Below are positions 53,554 through 63,213 of a DNA stretch of 64,000 bases, piece after piece (within the stretch, counting starts at the first letter, position 1; each line of letters starts with the position of its first letter). Below the pieces are notes generated by a model that did not search any database, was not told where the DNA came from, and worked only from the letters and a program-made list of their open reading frames with translations. The stretch spans positions 62,001 to 126,000 of the forward strand of contig JAVJQA010000060.1 of NCBI GenBank assembly GCA_040218045.1. The letters are read 5' to 3'. Source of the DNA: Marinoscillum sp040218045. Its GTDB lineage: Bacteria > Bacteroidota > Bacteroidia > Cytophagales > Cyclobacteriaceae. The position numbers and the translations under genes are program-made.

Positions 53554-56286
53554 ATGACTCATTTTTTAAGATGCTTTCTTTATTGCCTGGTACTAGCTGG
53601 CTTAAGCTACTCAACTCATGCTCAATACCTTCACTCCGAAGGGACAAAAATTGTTGACGGAGAGGGTAATGAGGTCATTTGGAGAGGAATTGGTTTAGGA
53701 GGCTGGATGCTTCAGGAGGGGTATATGCTCGGAACCTCTGGAGCTCAGCATGTGCTGGAGCAGCGGATAGAGGAGCTCGTTGGCACTGAAAATAAGGAGC
53801 AATTTTACGATGCTTGGTTGGCAAATCATACCCGTAAGATCGACGTGGACTCCGTGGCTAGGTGGGGCTACAACATGATCCGTTTGCCCATGCATTACAA
53901 GCTCTTTACACCACCAATAGAGGAGGAGCCGGTGGCCGGAGAGATTACCTGGATTGATAAAGGCTTTGAAATGACCGATGAGTTGCTGGAGTGGTGTAAG
54001 GCTAACAATATCTACCTTATCTTAGATCTGCACGCTGCACCTGGTGGGCAAGGGGAGAATGCGGATATCAGCGATTATGATCCATCGAAACCATCCTTAT
54101 GGGAAAGTGAGGCTAATCAGGCCAAAACTGTTGCCTTATGGCGGAAATTGGCGGTGCGGTATGCTGACGAGCCAATGGTAGCCGCTTACGATTTGATTAA
54201 TGAACCCAATTGGGGGTTTCAGAATCATGATTCTGATCCCAATGGCTGTGCTGAGTCACAGAATACCCCACTGTGGGATTTGCAAAAGGAGATAACTGCT
54301 GCCATTAGAGAAGTAGACCCGGATCACATCATCGTGATAGAAGGGAACTGCTGGGGAAACAACTATTCAGGCCTTCCCACCCTTTGGGATGATAATCTGG
54401 TGATTAGCTACCATAAATACTGGAATGGAAATACCAAAGAAGATATCCAGGGCATCTTGAATATGAGAACTGAAAGGAATGCGCCTATCTGGCTGGGCGA
54501 AACGGGTGAGAATTCTAATAAGTGGTTTACGGATTGCATCGAGCTGCTAGAAGACAACAACATTGGCTGGGCCTGGTGGCCACTGAAAAAACTGGGACTT
54601 AACAATCCCCTAGAGGTTTTGTATAATGATAACTACCGGACAGTGGTCAAATACTGGAATGGTGAAGGAGCCAAACCCTCCCAGGAAGTAGCATTGGCTG
54701 GTTTGATGAAACTTGCTGAAGACATTAAACTGGAGAACACCTTTTATCACCCGGATGTGGTAGATGCTAAAATTCGCCAACCTCATACTTTAGATACCAA
54801 ACCTTTTAAGGCACACAAACTCTCAGAGGGGCAGACCAATGTCATTCAGGCCACTGACTATGATTTGGGTAGAAATGAGTATGCCTATTACGATAAAGTA
54901 TCTGCCAACTATCACGGAAGCACAGGTGAGTATACCGCCTGGAATAGTGGGTGGGCTTATAGAAATGATGGGGTAGATATTGAAGCCACACAAGATGAAA
55001 GTGAGCTTTCAAATGGTTATAATGTAGGGTGGACTGAGGACGGTGAATGGATGAAGTATACCGTGTTAGTTGATTCTTCCGCTGCTTATAGGGTGACCAT
55101 TCGCTATGCGGGTCAAAGTACCAGTCGAGGGCATTTCGAGGTAGACGGTGTGGATGTAACAGGGCCAATTGACCTTGAGCCTACCGGAGGCCACCAGGTT
55201 TGGAAGGACAAGGAGATTGCCCCAATTGCTCTTTATAATGGCACAAGAAAGTTGAAGTTTGTAATCGACAAGGGAGGTATGAATTTGAGCTACTTCAGTT
55301 TTTTTTTGACTGAAAAGCTCGCTGATCTCACGTTTTCTGCTGTTTCAGCACAGACAAACGATCAGGGAAATATCCTGATCAATCTTAATAAGAAACTGGA
55401 TGAAAGCTCTCTTACCACCTCAGGGTTTGCCGCAAAAGTAAATGATCAGGAAGTTGCGATCAGTGCAACTTCGGGTTCTGGCGAAAGCCAAATTCAAATT
55501 GAGCTTGAAGGAGCACTTTTTGATTCTGATGAGATCGTGGTTTCATACACAGGAGATCAGGTATTAGATACAGATGGTCAGGTTTTAAGCACTTTTAGTG
55601 ACTTGGGAGTAAGCAATAATTTACCCTATCACGTGCCTATTCCGGGGAAAGTCGAAGCAGAAGCCTTCGTGTTTAATAATGGTCTTGAGTTGGAGACTAC
55701 CACGGATGTTGGTGGAGGACAAAATATTGGGTACACTAGTACAGGAGATTATTTGGACTATGATGTGACAGTGAAGACCTCTGGAGAATATATGGTGGAA
55801 GTGAGAGTGGCATGTAACAACAATGCAGGCCGGTTAAGATTTCAGCAGTTTGACAGTGATATGACAGTGATCAATTCTGTGGAGGTTGAGGTGCCGATTA
55901 CCGGAGGTTGGCAAACTTGGGAAACGGTCAGTGCTAAAATGAATTTGGATCAAAGAAGAGGCGTGTTGAGGATGATAATTGATGATCCGGAATTTAACGT
56001 CAATTGGTTCAGTTTCACAAAAATCAGCACCGTATTGGAAGTCAAAGATCTGGATGAAAGCATCATTTACCCTAATCCTTCACGTGATTTTATACAAATC
56101 AAACTACCAAATTCAAATGAGAAAGGATCTTTGATGATTCGAACTATGGAAGGTAAAACGGTGAAATCCACTGATTTCACACACTTGGAGAAAGTTGATG
56201 TAGGACATCTTCCCTATGGTTTGTACCTGATTGAAGTGAAGACAGATGGGCGAACAATCCAACAAAAGCTATTGATTGGAGAATGA
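53554..56286 (+). CDS. Secreted GH5 glycoside hydrolase with two CBM6-like domains and T9SS signal
   Basis: 910 residues from ATG 53554, chosen because a signal peptide follows directly (HFLRCFLYCLVLAGLSYSTHAQ). The GH5 domain (about 25-400) has the acid/base E217 in DLINEPNWG and nucleophile E316 in WLGETGEN. A CBM6-like module (about 440-600, NVGWTEDGEWMKYTV), a SwmB/Ig-like module (about 605-685), a second CBM6-like module (about 690-820, NIGYTSTGDYLDYDV) and a C-terminal type A T9SS sorting domain (IYPNPSRDFIQIKLP) follow. Probably an endo- or exo-beta-glucanase. It overlaps the GH128-like gene by 4 bases. Confidence 0.9.
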   Translation: MTHFLRCFLYCLVLAGLSYSTHAQYLHSEGTKIVDGEGNEVIWRGIGLGGWMLQEGYMLGTSGAQHVLEQRIEELVGTENKEQFYDAWLANHTRKIDVDSVARWGYNMIRLPMHYKLFTPPIEEEPVAGEITWIDKGFEMTDELLEWCKANNIYLILDLHAAPGGQGENADISDYDPSKPSLWESEANQAKTVALWRKLAVRYADEPMVAAYDLINEPNWGFQNHDSDPNGCAESQNTPLWDLQKEITAAIREVDPDHIIVIEGNCWGNNYSGLPTLWDDNLVISYHKYWNGNTKEDIQGILNMRTERNAPIWLGETGENSNKWFTDCIELLEDNNIGWAWWPLKKLGLNNPLEVLYNDNYRTVVKYWNGEGAKPSQEVALAGLMKLAEDIKLENTFYHPDVVDAKIRQPHTLDTKPFKAHKLSEGQTNVIQATDYDLGRNEYAYYDKVSANYHGSTGEYTAWNSGWAYRNDGVDIEATQDESELSNGYNVGWTEDGEWMKYTVLVDSSAAYRVTIRYAGQSTSRGHFEVDGVDVTGPIDLEPTGGHQVWKDKEIAPIALYNGTRKLKFVIDKGGMNLSYFSFFLTEKLADLTFSAVSAQTNDQGNILINLNKKLDESSLTTSGFAAKVNDQEVAISATSGSGESQIQIELEGALFDSDEIVVSYTGDQVLDTDGQVLSTFSDLGVSNNLPYHVPIPGKVEAEAFVFNNGLELETTTDVGGGQNIGYTSTGDYLDYDVTVKTSGEYMVEVRVACNNNAGRLRFQQFDSDMTVINSVEVEVPITGGWQTWETVSAKMNLDQRRGVLRMIIDDPEFNVNWFSFTKISTVLEVKDLDESIIYPNPSRDFIQIKLPNSNEKGSLMIRTMEGKTVKSTDFTHLEKVDVGHLPYGLYLIEVKTDGRTIQQKLLIGE

Positions 56287-57755
56287 TCAGAAACCTATTG
56301 TGTTTGTCATTCAGCATTTTAATTATTATTACATTGGAGGCTCAAAGGAGCGATAAAAGAGGACTGGGCTATGGTCATCATTCTATAAAGGACCTTGAAA
56401 CCTTAAGTACAGGGGTAAGTTGGTGGTACAATTGGTATCACCTACCTGATGAGAAGGTGAGGGAAATTTATACCGATTTTGATGTGGAATTTGTGCCGAT
56501 GACCTGGAATGGCAGCTACGATAAAGAAGGTCTGCAGGGATTTCTTACATCTAAAGATTCCACTAGGTATTTACTGGGATTCAATGAGCCCAATTTTATT
56601 GATCAGGCCAACATGACTCCTACCGAAGCGGCAAGTAAATGGCCGGAATTAGAAGCACTCGCTCAGCAATATCAATTGGAACTGATTAGTCCGGCAGTAA
56701 ACTACTGTGGCAATTGTGTTTCAGAGGGTGGCGTGACTTACTATGATCCTGTTGATTATCTCGATGATTTTTTTGAAGCTTGTGAGAATTGTCGAGTGGA
56801 TTTTATTGCTATTCATTATTACGGATGTGGTGGGCTTCAATCTTATTTGGACAGGTTTAAAAAGTACGATAGACCATTATGGGTCACCGAGTTTGCTTGC
56901 TGGGATCAGGACAATATATCACTTGACATGCAGAAGAGTTATCTGATCAATGCTGTTGATATTCTGGAAAATGACCCATCTGTAGTGAAATATGCATGGT
57001 TCACTGGTAGAGGAAGTGGGCCGGGCATTTCCCTTTTGTCCACTGATGGTAAACTCACTGAGTTGGGTGAACTTTATGTAAATATGCCTGTGCACGATAC
57101 ACTCGTATATTTCCCCATTCCGGGCAGGTTGGAAGCAGAAAATTATCAGCGAATGGATGGAATACAATTGGAGCTAACACAGGATGAAGATGGATTGATC
57201 AATGTTGGGTATATAGATGCTGGGGATTATTTGGAATATCAAATTTCAGTACCGGAAGATCATCGCTATACGTTTGATCTCCGATACGCTGGTTACTCGG
57301 GTACATTCGGTTTGTTTTTAAATAACGATCAAGTACGACAGATCTCACTTCCTAGTACAGATGGATGGCAAAACTGGCAGACTTACGAAAGTGAAATCAC
57401 CCTTCAAAAAGGAGATCATACAATTCGTTTCGAAGTGTTGAATGGTGGATTCAATCTCAATTGGATAGAAATTTTTAACGAACGCACAATAATTCTTGAT
57501 ACGAATGACCGTGAATTCAACTTCTTTCCAAATCCGGTTGACAACCTATTAAAGGTTGAGGTAGGCTCAACTCACCATGGTGCCGATTTCAAGTTTGATT
57601 TATTTGACCTATTGGGCAGGAAAGTACTTCAACTTAATTCCAGAGTAGCAAAAGATCAGATTTCAATTGATTTTTCTTCTGTTGCTCCCGGTATTTATTT
57701 AGCTCACTTCAGCTATGGAGGTCTATCTCAGATCAGAAAGCTCATAGTACAGTAA
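56283..57755 (+). CDS. Secreted GH128-like glucanase with CBM6 and T9SS signal
   Basis: 490 residues. Signal peptide (to about 20), then a glycosyl hydrolase catalytic-core domain (Asl1/GH128 type, about 25-270) with GVSWWYNWY, LLGFNEPNF (E102 probable acid/base), FIAIHYYGCG and LWVTEFACWD (E203 probable nucleophile). A CBM6-like domain (about 280-400, NVGYIDAGDYLEYQI) and a T9SS type A sorting domain (FFPNPVDNLLKVEV to the end) follow. Characterised GH128 enzymes cut beta-1,3-glucan, which suggests laminarin or a similar glucan. The start ATGA overlaps the GH5 stop. Confidence 0.85.
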   Translation: MIRNLLCLSFSILIIITLEAQRSDKRGLGYGHHSIKDLETLSTGVSWWYNWYHLPDEKVREIYTDFDVEFVPMTWNGSYDKEGLQGFLTSKDSTRYLLGFNEPNFIDQANMTPTEAASKWPELEALAQQYQLELISPAVNYCGNCVSEGGVTYYDPVDYLDDFFEACENCRVDFIAIHYYGCGGLQSYLDRFKKYDRPLWVTEFACWDQDNISLDMQKSYLINAVDILENDPSVVKYAWFTGRGSGPGISLLSTDGKLTELGELYVNMPVHDTLVYFPIPGRLEAENYQRMDGIQLELTQDEDGLINVGYIDAGDYLEYQISVPEDHRYTFDLRYAGYSGTFGLFLNNDQVRQISLPSTDGWQNWQTYESEITLQKGDHTIRFEVLNGGFNLNWIEIFNERTIILDTNDREFNFFPNPVDNLLKVEVGSTHHGADFKFDLFDLLGRKVLQLNSRVAKDQISIDFSSVAPGIYLAHFSYGGLSQIRKLIVQ

Positions 57756-57773
57756 TAGTTTCCCTTTTTCTTC

Positions 57774-57968
57774 ATTTCTATTTACTGGCGTCCGACTAAA
57801 TTTTAAATGTTCAAAAAAAGTACGTTTAAACGAAATGAGATTCCATCCGGGAAAAGATTTTTTTCGATTTCCTAAAACTACCCGTTCCAGGTCGGCCCGG
57901 CTTAGGGTAAATTTTGACGAATTTTCTTCGAAACCAAAATCTTTTCTCGGACGCTACTAATTTCTATT
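57774..57968. mobile_element. MITE-like element with 13-bp terminal repeats and 9-bp target duplication
   Basis: The 177-bp element is 57783-57959. Its ends TACTGGCGTCCGA (57783-57795) and, read inward on the other strand, TAGTAGCGTCCGA (57947-57959) match at 11 of 13 bases. ATTTCTATT stands on both sides (57774-57782 and 57960-57968) as a perfect 9-bp direct repeat. Inside, GAAAAGATTTT (57851-57861) pairs with AAAATCTTTTC (57936-57946), making a folded right half. No coding frame is present, so it would depend on a transposase elsewhere. Confidence 0.7.
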
Positions 57969-58464
57969 CCATTTATTTCTGGGTTTCTGTCTTGGTTAAA
58001 TACCATTTGGATTCTTTTGGGATTTCAGGTTGATAGAGTTGAAAATATTTTCTGTTTGACCAATCATTTTTATTCAATTCTCATCAAAATCATCAGTTAA
58101 ACCCCCTGTCATCCTAAATCTACAGCACAGGTAAGGCTTTGACCATTCTTATTCCTGTATAGATACCATATAGAAAGTTTAAATTGTATTATACTAATAT
58201 TATAAAAAGCATTATAGTGTTGTAATACGTACTTTAACTAAGTTTTTGTTTTGATAAATAGACAGATAAAATATTGTAAATCAATTAGATATAAATTATG
58301 AAGTAGTTGTGGCGAGTAGGTGAAATTGATGAAGTATTCAAAGTGTAGCGTGAAATTCAATATCACTAAGCTTAGAATCTATATTTGGTATTGATGAATT
58401 TGATAAGGATGAGACATTCTTTTGAAATTCTATCAATTAACCATTCACAATAAACCTAGTAAAT
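57969..58464. other. AT-rich intergenic region before the second susC
   Basis: About 500 bases without a credible reading frame on either strand. Besides the -7 box at 58380-58387 I see no repeat or RNA gene. The length leaves room for an activator site serving the SusC/D operon. Confidence 0.6.
58380..58387 (+). promoter_or_regulatory. Candidate -7 box TATATTTG of the second susC operon
   Basis: A perfect TAnnTTTG match 77 bases before the susC ATG. No convincing -33 TTTG is found at the proper spacing, so activation by a regulator is possible. Confidence 0.4.
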
Positions 58465-61400
58465 ATGAGATTGAAAATTTTACCCATTCTTAGGAGCAAC
58501 TATCGGCTCTTATTGGTATTAGGTCTTTCGCTTTTCTGCTCAGTTGTTTTTGCGCAGGATGTGCGAGTGACGGGGATTGTAATAGACACGGAAACCAAGG
58601 AAGGTTTGCCAGGAGTTACAGTCCTGGAGAAGGGAAGTGCTAATGGTACCATCACAGATGTTGATGGTAACTATTCCATAAGCGTTCCTTCGCAAGATGC
58701 AATTTTGATCTATTCCTTTGTTGGCTTTCAACCTCAGGAAATCTCCCTTGAAGGAAGATCTAAAATTGACGTAGAAATGACAATTGATATCCAGTCACTG
58801 GAAGAGGTTGTCGTGGTGGGTTATGGTGCTCAAAAGAAGAGTGTAGTAACCGGGGCGATCTCAAGTGTAAAAGCTTCGGACCTGGAATCGCTTCCAGTCA
58901 ACAACGTAAGCCAGTCACTTCAGGGTCGGGTTTCCGGTGTGACCATTGCAGCAAATAGCGGTCAGCCCGGAGAAGGCGCAACTATCCGTGTGAGAGGTGT
59001 CACCACACTCAATAACAACGATCCTCTTTGGGTAGTTGATGGTGTGGTGGTGGACAATGGAGGGATTAATTACCTCAACCAGTCTGACATAGCTTCAGTG
59101 GAAGTGTTGAAAGATGCAGCCTCACAGGCGATCTATGGAGCACGCGCTGCAGCAGGTGTAATACTGATCACCACCAAGAGTGGCAAGGCTGGTAAAATGC
59201 GTGTCAATTATAATGGCTACTACGGAGTTTCCCAGCCAGCTCGCAAACTTGATATGTTAAATGCTACAGAGTATGCCACACTTCGCAATGAAGCTTTGAT
59301 AGCAGATGGTAGAGCCCCAAGGTTTAGTGACCCTCGATCATATGGTGAAGGCACTGACTGGCAGGAATTAATTTTTAACAATAGTGCTAAGAGACAGAAT
59401 CATGAGCTAAGCCTTAGTGGTGGAAACGATAATTCTACCTTTTACTTTTCGCTTGGTCATCTGGATCAGGAGGGAATTGTCTCTACTGAGATTTCTCGTT
59501 ACACACGTACTAACATTCGGTTAAACTCTACCCACAAAATTGGTAAGTATGTCACTATAGGTGAAAATATAGGCTATGCGCACAACAAGTCTGTTGGACT
59601 TGGAAATACTAACAGTGAGTTTGGCGGGCCTTTGAGCTCTGCAATCAATCTTGATCCGATTACACCTGAAGTAATCACGGATGCTGCAATTTCTGGTGCG
59701 CCTCCGTATTCCAACAATCCAGTGATCCGAGACAGCCAGGGTCGTCCATATGGAATCTCGGATATTGTACAGCAGGAAATGCTCAACCCTTTGGCTTATG
59801 CCCAAACAAGGCTTGGAAATCACAGTTATGCGGACAATATCATCGGCAATATCTATGCGGAGGTTAAACCTATAGAAGGATTGACCCTTAGATCCACTGT
59901 AGGTAGTAAAATCGCTTTCTATGGAGACAGGAGCTTCACTCCTATATTTTATCTAAGCGCAACCAATCAAAATCTTGACGCTGCCAGAATTAGTGGTGGG
60001 TTAAACAGACGCTTTGACTGGAACCTTGAGAATACGATAAGCTATACCAAATCTCTCGGTGGTCACAATTTCACCATATTGGCTGGACAGGGAGCTTATG
60101 CTGACAACAAGACTTATAGTTTTGGGGTGACTAAAGCCAATATACCAGTAGACAATTACGATGATGCTTCTTTCCGTTACAACGTGACCACTGATGACAT
60201 CACAGCAAGTGCAGGTGAAGGAGTGCTACATACGGTTTCTTCACTTTTTGCAAGGTTAAATTATAACTATGACGAGAAGTACCTGCTTACAGCCGTGATA
60301 AGGCGTGATGGTTCATCCCGGTTTGGTTCCAACAATAAGTACGGAATCTTTCCATCAGGATCAGTTGGTTGGGTAACTTCCAATGAAGGCTTTTGGCCAA
60401 AGAATCAAGTAGTCAACTTCCTCAAAGTAAGAGGTGGGTATGGAGTTGTTGGAAATGACAACCTTGGAGAATTTCGCTATTTATCGACCATTGGGTCAGG
60501 CAGAAACTACACATTCGGTAATGGAGATGCTTCTATCAATGGATTTAGCCCTGATGCACCAGCAAACCCGGATTTGAGATGGGAGCAGACCAGTCAGTTG
60601 AACATTGGTTTTGAGTCTACGCTTTTCAGTGACTTTACTTTGAATTTTGACTGGTACAAGAAGGTGACTTCAGACATCTTGAGAGAACAGCCAATACCGA
60701 GATACACCGGTGTAATTGGTTATCCATATGCCAACATTGGAGATATGGAGAATAAGGGGATTGAGATCGAACTGGGCTATAGAAAAAGCCTTGGAGATGT
60801 CAATTTCAAGGTGACGGCTAATGCTTCATACGTGGAAAACATGGTCACTAATCTAGGAGATGTGGACTTCTACAACACATCAAGCGTTCAAAACATGGGT
60901 ACCATGGCAAGAATGGCCGTTGGTCAACCGATCAATTCATTTTACGGTTATGAGCGGTTGGGCATTTTCCAAAACCGGGCAGAAATTGAAGCTTATACCA
61001 ATGCTGAAGGTGGCTTGATTCAGCCGAATGCAGTTCCTGGAGATTTTAAATGGGCAGATCTGGATGAAAACGGATCAATCGATGCAGACGACCGTACATT
61101 TCTGGGCAATCCGATCCCGGACTGGTCCTATGGTTTAAATATCAGTATGGATTACAAAGGATTTGATCTTTTGATCTTTGGTCAGGGTGTTCAGGGAAAT
61201 GAGATCTTCCAGGGCTTGAGAAGATTGGATATCAATTCTGCCAACTACCAAACTGCTGCTTTGGGCAGATGGACTGGAGAAGGAACGTCCACTGATTGGC
61301 CAAGGCTCACCGATGACGATCCCAATAAGAACTATCAGAATCCTTCTGATTTCTACATAGAAAACGGGTCTTACTTCCGCTTGAAGGTAGTCCAGCTTGG

Positions 61401-61596
61401 ATACAACCTACCGCAGGCGTTCCTTAACAACCTCAACATGAGCAAAGCACGCATCTACGTAATGAGCGAGAACCTCTTCACTTTCACTGAATACACCGGT
61501 TATGATCCGGAAATAGGTGGTGGTTCTTTTGGAATTGACCGGGGCATCTACCCTCAGGCCCGCTCTTTCATGGTGGGACTTAATGTAGGATTTTAA
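58465..61596 (+). CDS. SusC/RagA TonB-dependent transporter (no STN domain)
   Basis: 1043 residues. Signal peptide to about 30 (VVFAQD), then directly the carboxypeptidase-like domain (VRVTGIVIDTETKEGLPGVTVLEKG). The TonB box region SLEEVVVVGYGAQKKSVVTGAI, plug (LQGRVSGVTI, IRVRGVTTLNNNDPLWVVDGV, VLKDAASQAIYGARAAAGVI) and barrel ending SFMVGLNVGF follow. Unlike the first SusC here it has no STN domain, so it should not signal through an anti-sigma factor. It probably imports glucan oligosaccharides released by the upstream GH5 and GH128-like enzymes. Confidence 0.95.
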   Translation: MRLKILPILRSNYRLLLVLGLSLFCSVVFAQDVRVTGIVIDTETKEGLPGVTVLEKGSANGTITDVDGNYSISVPSQDAILIYSFVGFQPQEISLEGRSKIDVEMTIDIQSLEEVVVVGYGAQKKSVVTGAISSVKASDLESLPVNNVSQSLQGRVSGVTIAANSGQPGEGATIRVRGVTTLNNNDPLWVVDGVVVDNGGINYLNQSDIASVEVLKDAASQAIYGARAAAGVILITTKSGKAGKMRVNYNGYYGVSQPARKLDMLNATEYATLRNEALIADGRAPRFSDPRSYGEGTDWQELIFNNSAKRQNHELSLSGGNDNSTFYFSLGHLDQEGIVSTEISRYTRTNIRLNSTHKIGKYVTIGENIGYAHNKSVGLGNTNSEFGGPLSSAINLDPITPEVITDAAISGAPPYSNNPVIRDSQGRPYGISDIVQQEMLNPLAYAQTRLGNHSYADNIIGNIYAEVKPIEGLTLRSTVGSKIAFYGDRSFTPIFYLSATNQNLDAARISGGLNRRFDWNLENTISYTKSLGGHNFTILAGQGAYADNKTYSFGVTKANIPVDNYDDASFRYNVTTDDITASAGEGVLHTVSSLFARLNYNYDEKYLLTAVIRRDGSSRFGSNNKYGIFPSGSVGWVTSNEGFWPKNQVVNFLKVRGGYGVVGNDNLGEFRYLSTIGSGRNYTFGNGDASINGFSPDAPANPDLRWEQTSQLNIGFESTLFSDFTLNFDWYKKVTSDILREQPIPRYTGVIGYPYANIGDMENKGIEIELGYRKSLGDVNFKVTANASYVENMVTNLGDVDFYNTSSVQNMGTMARMAVGQPINSFYGYERLGIFQNRAEIEAYTNAEGGLIQPNAVPGDFKWADLDENGSIDADDRTFLGNPIPDWSYGLNISMDYKGFDLLIFGQGVQGNEIFQGLRRLDINSANYQTAALGRWTGEGTSTDWPRLTDDDPNKNYQNPSDFYIENGSYFRLKVVQLGYNLPQAFLNNLNMSKARIYVMSENLFTFTEYTGYDPEIGGGSFGIDRGIYPQARSFMVGLNVGF

Positions 61597-61616
61597 GAAA
61601 ATATAAGGATACAATT

Positions 61617-63149
61617 ATGAAAACTAAATATATCAATATATCAATCCTTTTGGTTGCCTTACACCTTTTGGCTGCTTGCTCAGATAGTTTCGTGAACGTA
61701 GAGCCCAAAGGAACGGCACTAGAGGAAAACTACTATAGAAATGCCGAAGAGGCATTCAATGGCGTGATAGCCGCATACGACCCAATTGGATGGACCAATG
61801 GATTTGTGGTAAAGACTGGATGTCTGAATGCAGCTTCTGACGACTTCTTCGCTGGTGGTGGAGGCCCTACTGACATCAATGCTATGCAGGTGTGGGATGA
61901 GTATACTTTGGATGCTATTAACGGCCCTCAAGGTGAATTCTGGAACCGGAACTACTCAGGGATTTTTAGATCAAACATCCTGATTCAGAAATTACCTGAA
62001 ATCGATATGGATACAAACCTAAAGAACCGCTATATGGGAGAGGTGAAGTTCCTGAGAGCTTATTATTACTTTGATATGGTTCGTCTTTTTGAACGGTTCC
62101 CGGTATTGGAAGCACCAATCCCAACTTCGGAAATTTTCGAAATTGAAGCTTCAGACAAAGCTGCTGCTTTCGAGTTGATCGAGCAGGATCTTATGGATGC
62201 GATTAGCCTATTGCCAACCACGGTTGATTTGGCAGGAGACGCTGGTAGAGCTACCCAAGGTGCAGCAATAGCATTGTTAGGTAAAGTGTACCTTCAGCAA
62301 GACAAGTTCTCTCTTGCGGCCACTGAGTTTGCCAAAGTAAATGGCACTCCAGGAAGTAGCAACACTTATGGGTATGCGTTGATCGATAACTACGCTGACC
62401 TGTTTACCCTTGAAAATGAATTCAACTCTGAGTCCATTTTTGAGGTGAGCCATAACTCTACTTCACAAGGCGTATGGGACTGTATAGCATGTACTGAAGG
62501 CAACCCTATGAGTATCATGGTTGCGCCAAGAGGTTATGTGATCAATGATCCATCCCAGGCTCCGCCATTTGTTTCAGGTTGGAGTTTCAATACAGTCACT
62601 CAAAGCCTTGTAGACGCTTTTGTTCAAGGAGGGGTTTATGATCCGAGATATGGCACTACAGTCACAAACATTGACAGTCTGGAGCAACTAGGTGTGGTTT
62701 CCTATGAGCACGCTCATGAAAACACAGGTTATTTCTTAGCCAAATTTGCCGGATTGGAGTCCGAAAAGACTGCTGATGGTACAGTGCCATTTGAGATCAA
62801 TTTCGGAACCAATGAGTATGAGATCAGACTTGCTGATACTTATCTGATGGAGGCTGAAGCACTCGTAAGAGGTGGTGGAAATGCCACGAGAGCCCAGTTG
62901 CTACTGGACGCGGTCCGGGATAGAGTGGGCTTAGGATCCGTGCCAGCTACTTTCGATAATATCATTACTGAAAGACGACTTGAGCTAGCAGGTGAAGGCC
63001 ACCGATGGTTTGACCTGGTTCGCTGGGGAATGGCCGCTGATAAACTTGGCGCACGAGGCTATGTAGAAGGTAAGCATGATGCATTGCCAATACCACAGTC
63101 TGAGCTTGATTTTTCAGGGACAAAACTTGAGCAAGATCCTGCTTATTAA
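61617..63149 (+). CDS. SusD/RagB nutrient-binding lipoprotein
   Basis: 510 residues. Lipoprotein signal LLVALHLLAACSDSFVNVEPKG (Cys about residue 21). Helical SusD core with YMGEVKFLRAYYYFDMVRLFERFPVL and the C-terminal signature NIITERRLELAGEGHRWFDLVRWGMAADKL. It pairs with the upstream SusC (20 bases apart). It is markedly different in sequence from the SusD at 35355, consistent with another ligand. Confidence 0.95.
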   Translation: MKTKYINISILLVALHLLAACSDSFVNVEPKGTALEENYYRNAEEAFNGVIAAYDPIGWTNGFVVKTGCLNAASDDFFAGGGGPTDINAMQVWDEYTLDAINGPQGEFWNRNYSGIFRSNILIQKLPEIDMDTNLKNRYMGEVKFLRAYYYFDMVRLFERFPVLEAPIPTSEIFEIEASDKAAAFELIEQDLMDAISLLPTTVDLAGDAGRATQGAAIALLGKVYLQQDKFSLAATEFAKVNGTPGSSNTYGYALIDNYADLFTLENEFNSESIFEVSHNSTSQGVWDCIACTEGNPMSIMVAPRGYVINDPSQAPPFVSGWSFNTVTQSLVDAFVQGGVYDPRYGTTVTNIDSLEQLGVVSYEHAHENTGYFLAKFAGLESEKTADGTVPFEINFGTNEYEIRLADTYLMEAEALVRGGGNATRAQLLLDAVRDRVGLGSVPATFDNIITERRLELAGEGHRWFDLVRWGMAADKLGARGYVEGKHDALPIPQSELDFSGTKLEQDPAY

Positions 63150-63213
63150 AGAAAGGAGAACAGCCCGCTGAGTTTGCCGGGCACTGTTTCACAATTCTAA
63201 AAGAGAATAATTT

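Noticed and set aside
63150..63213. GCCCG...CGGGC hairpin between susD and the PKD lipoprotein as a terminator
   Set aside because: The stem has five pairs and no T run follows. It is at most a weak intercistronic structure.
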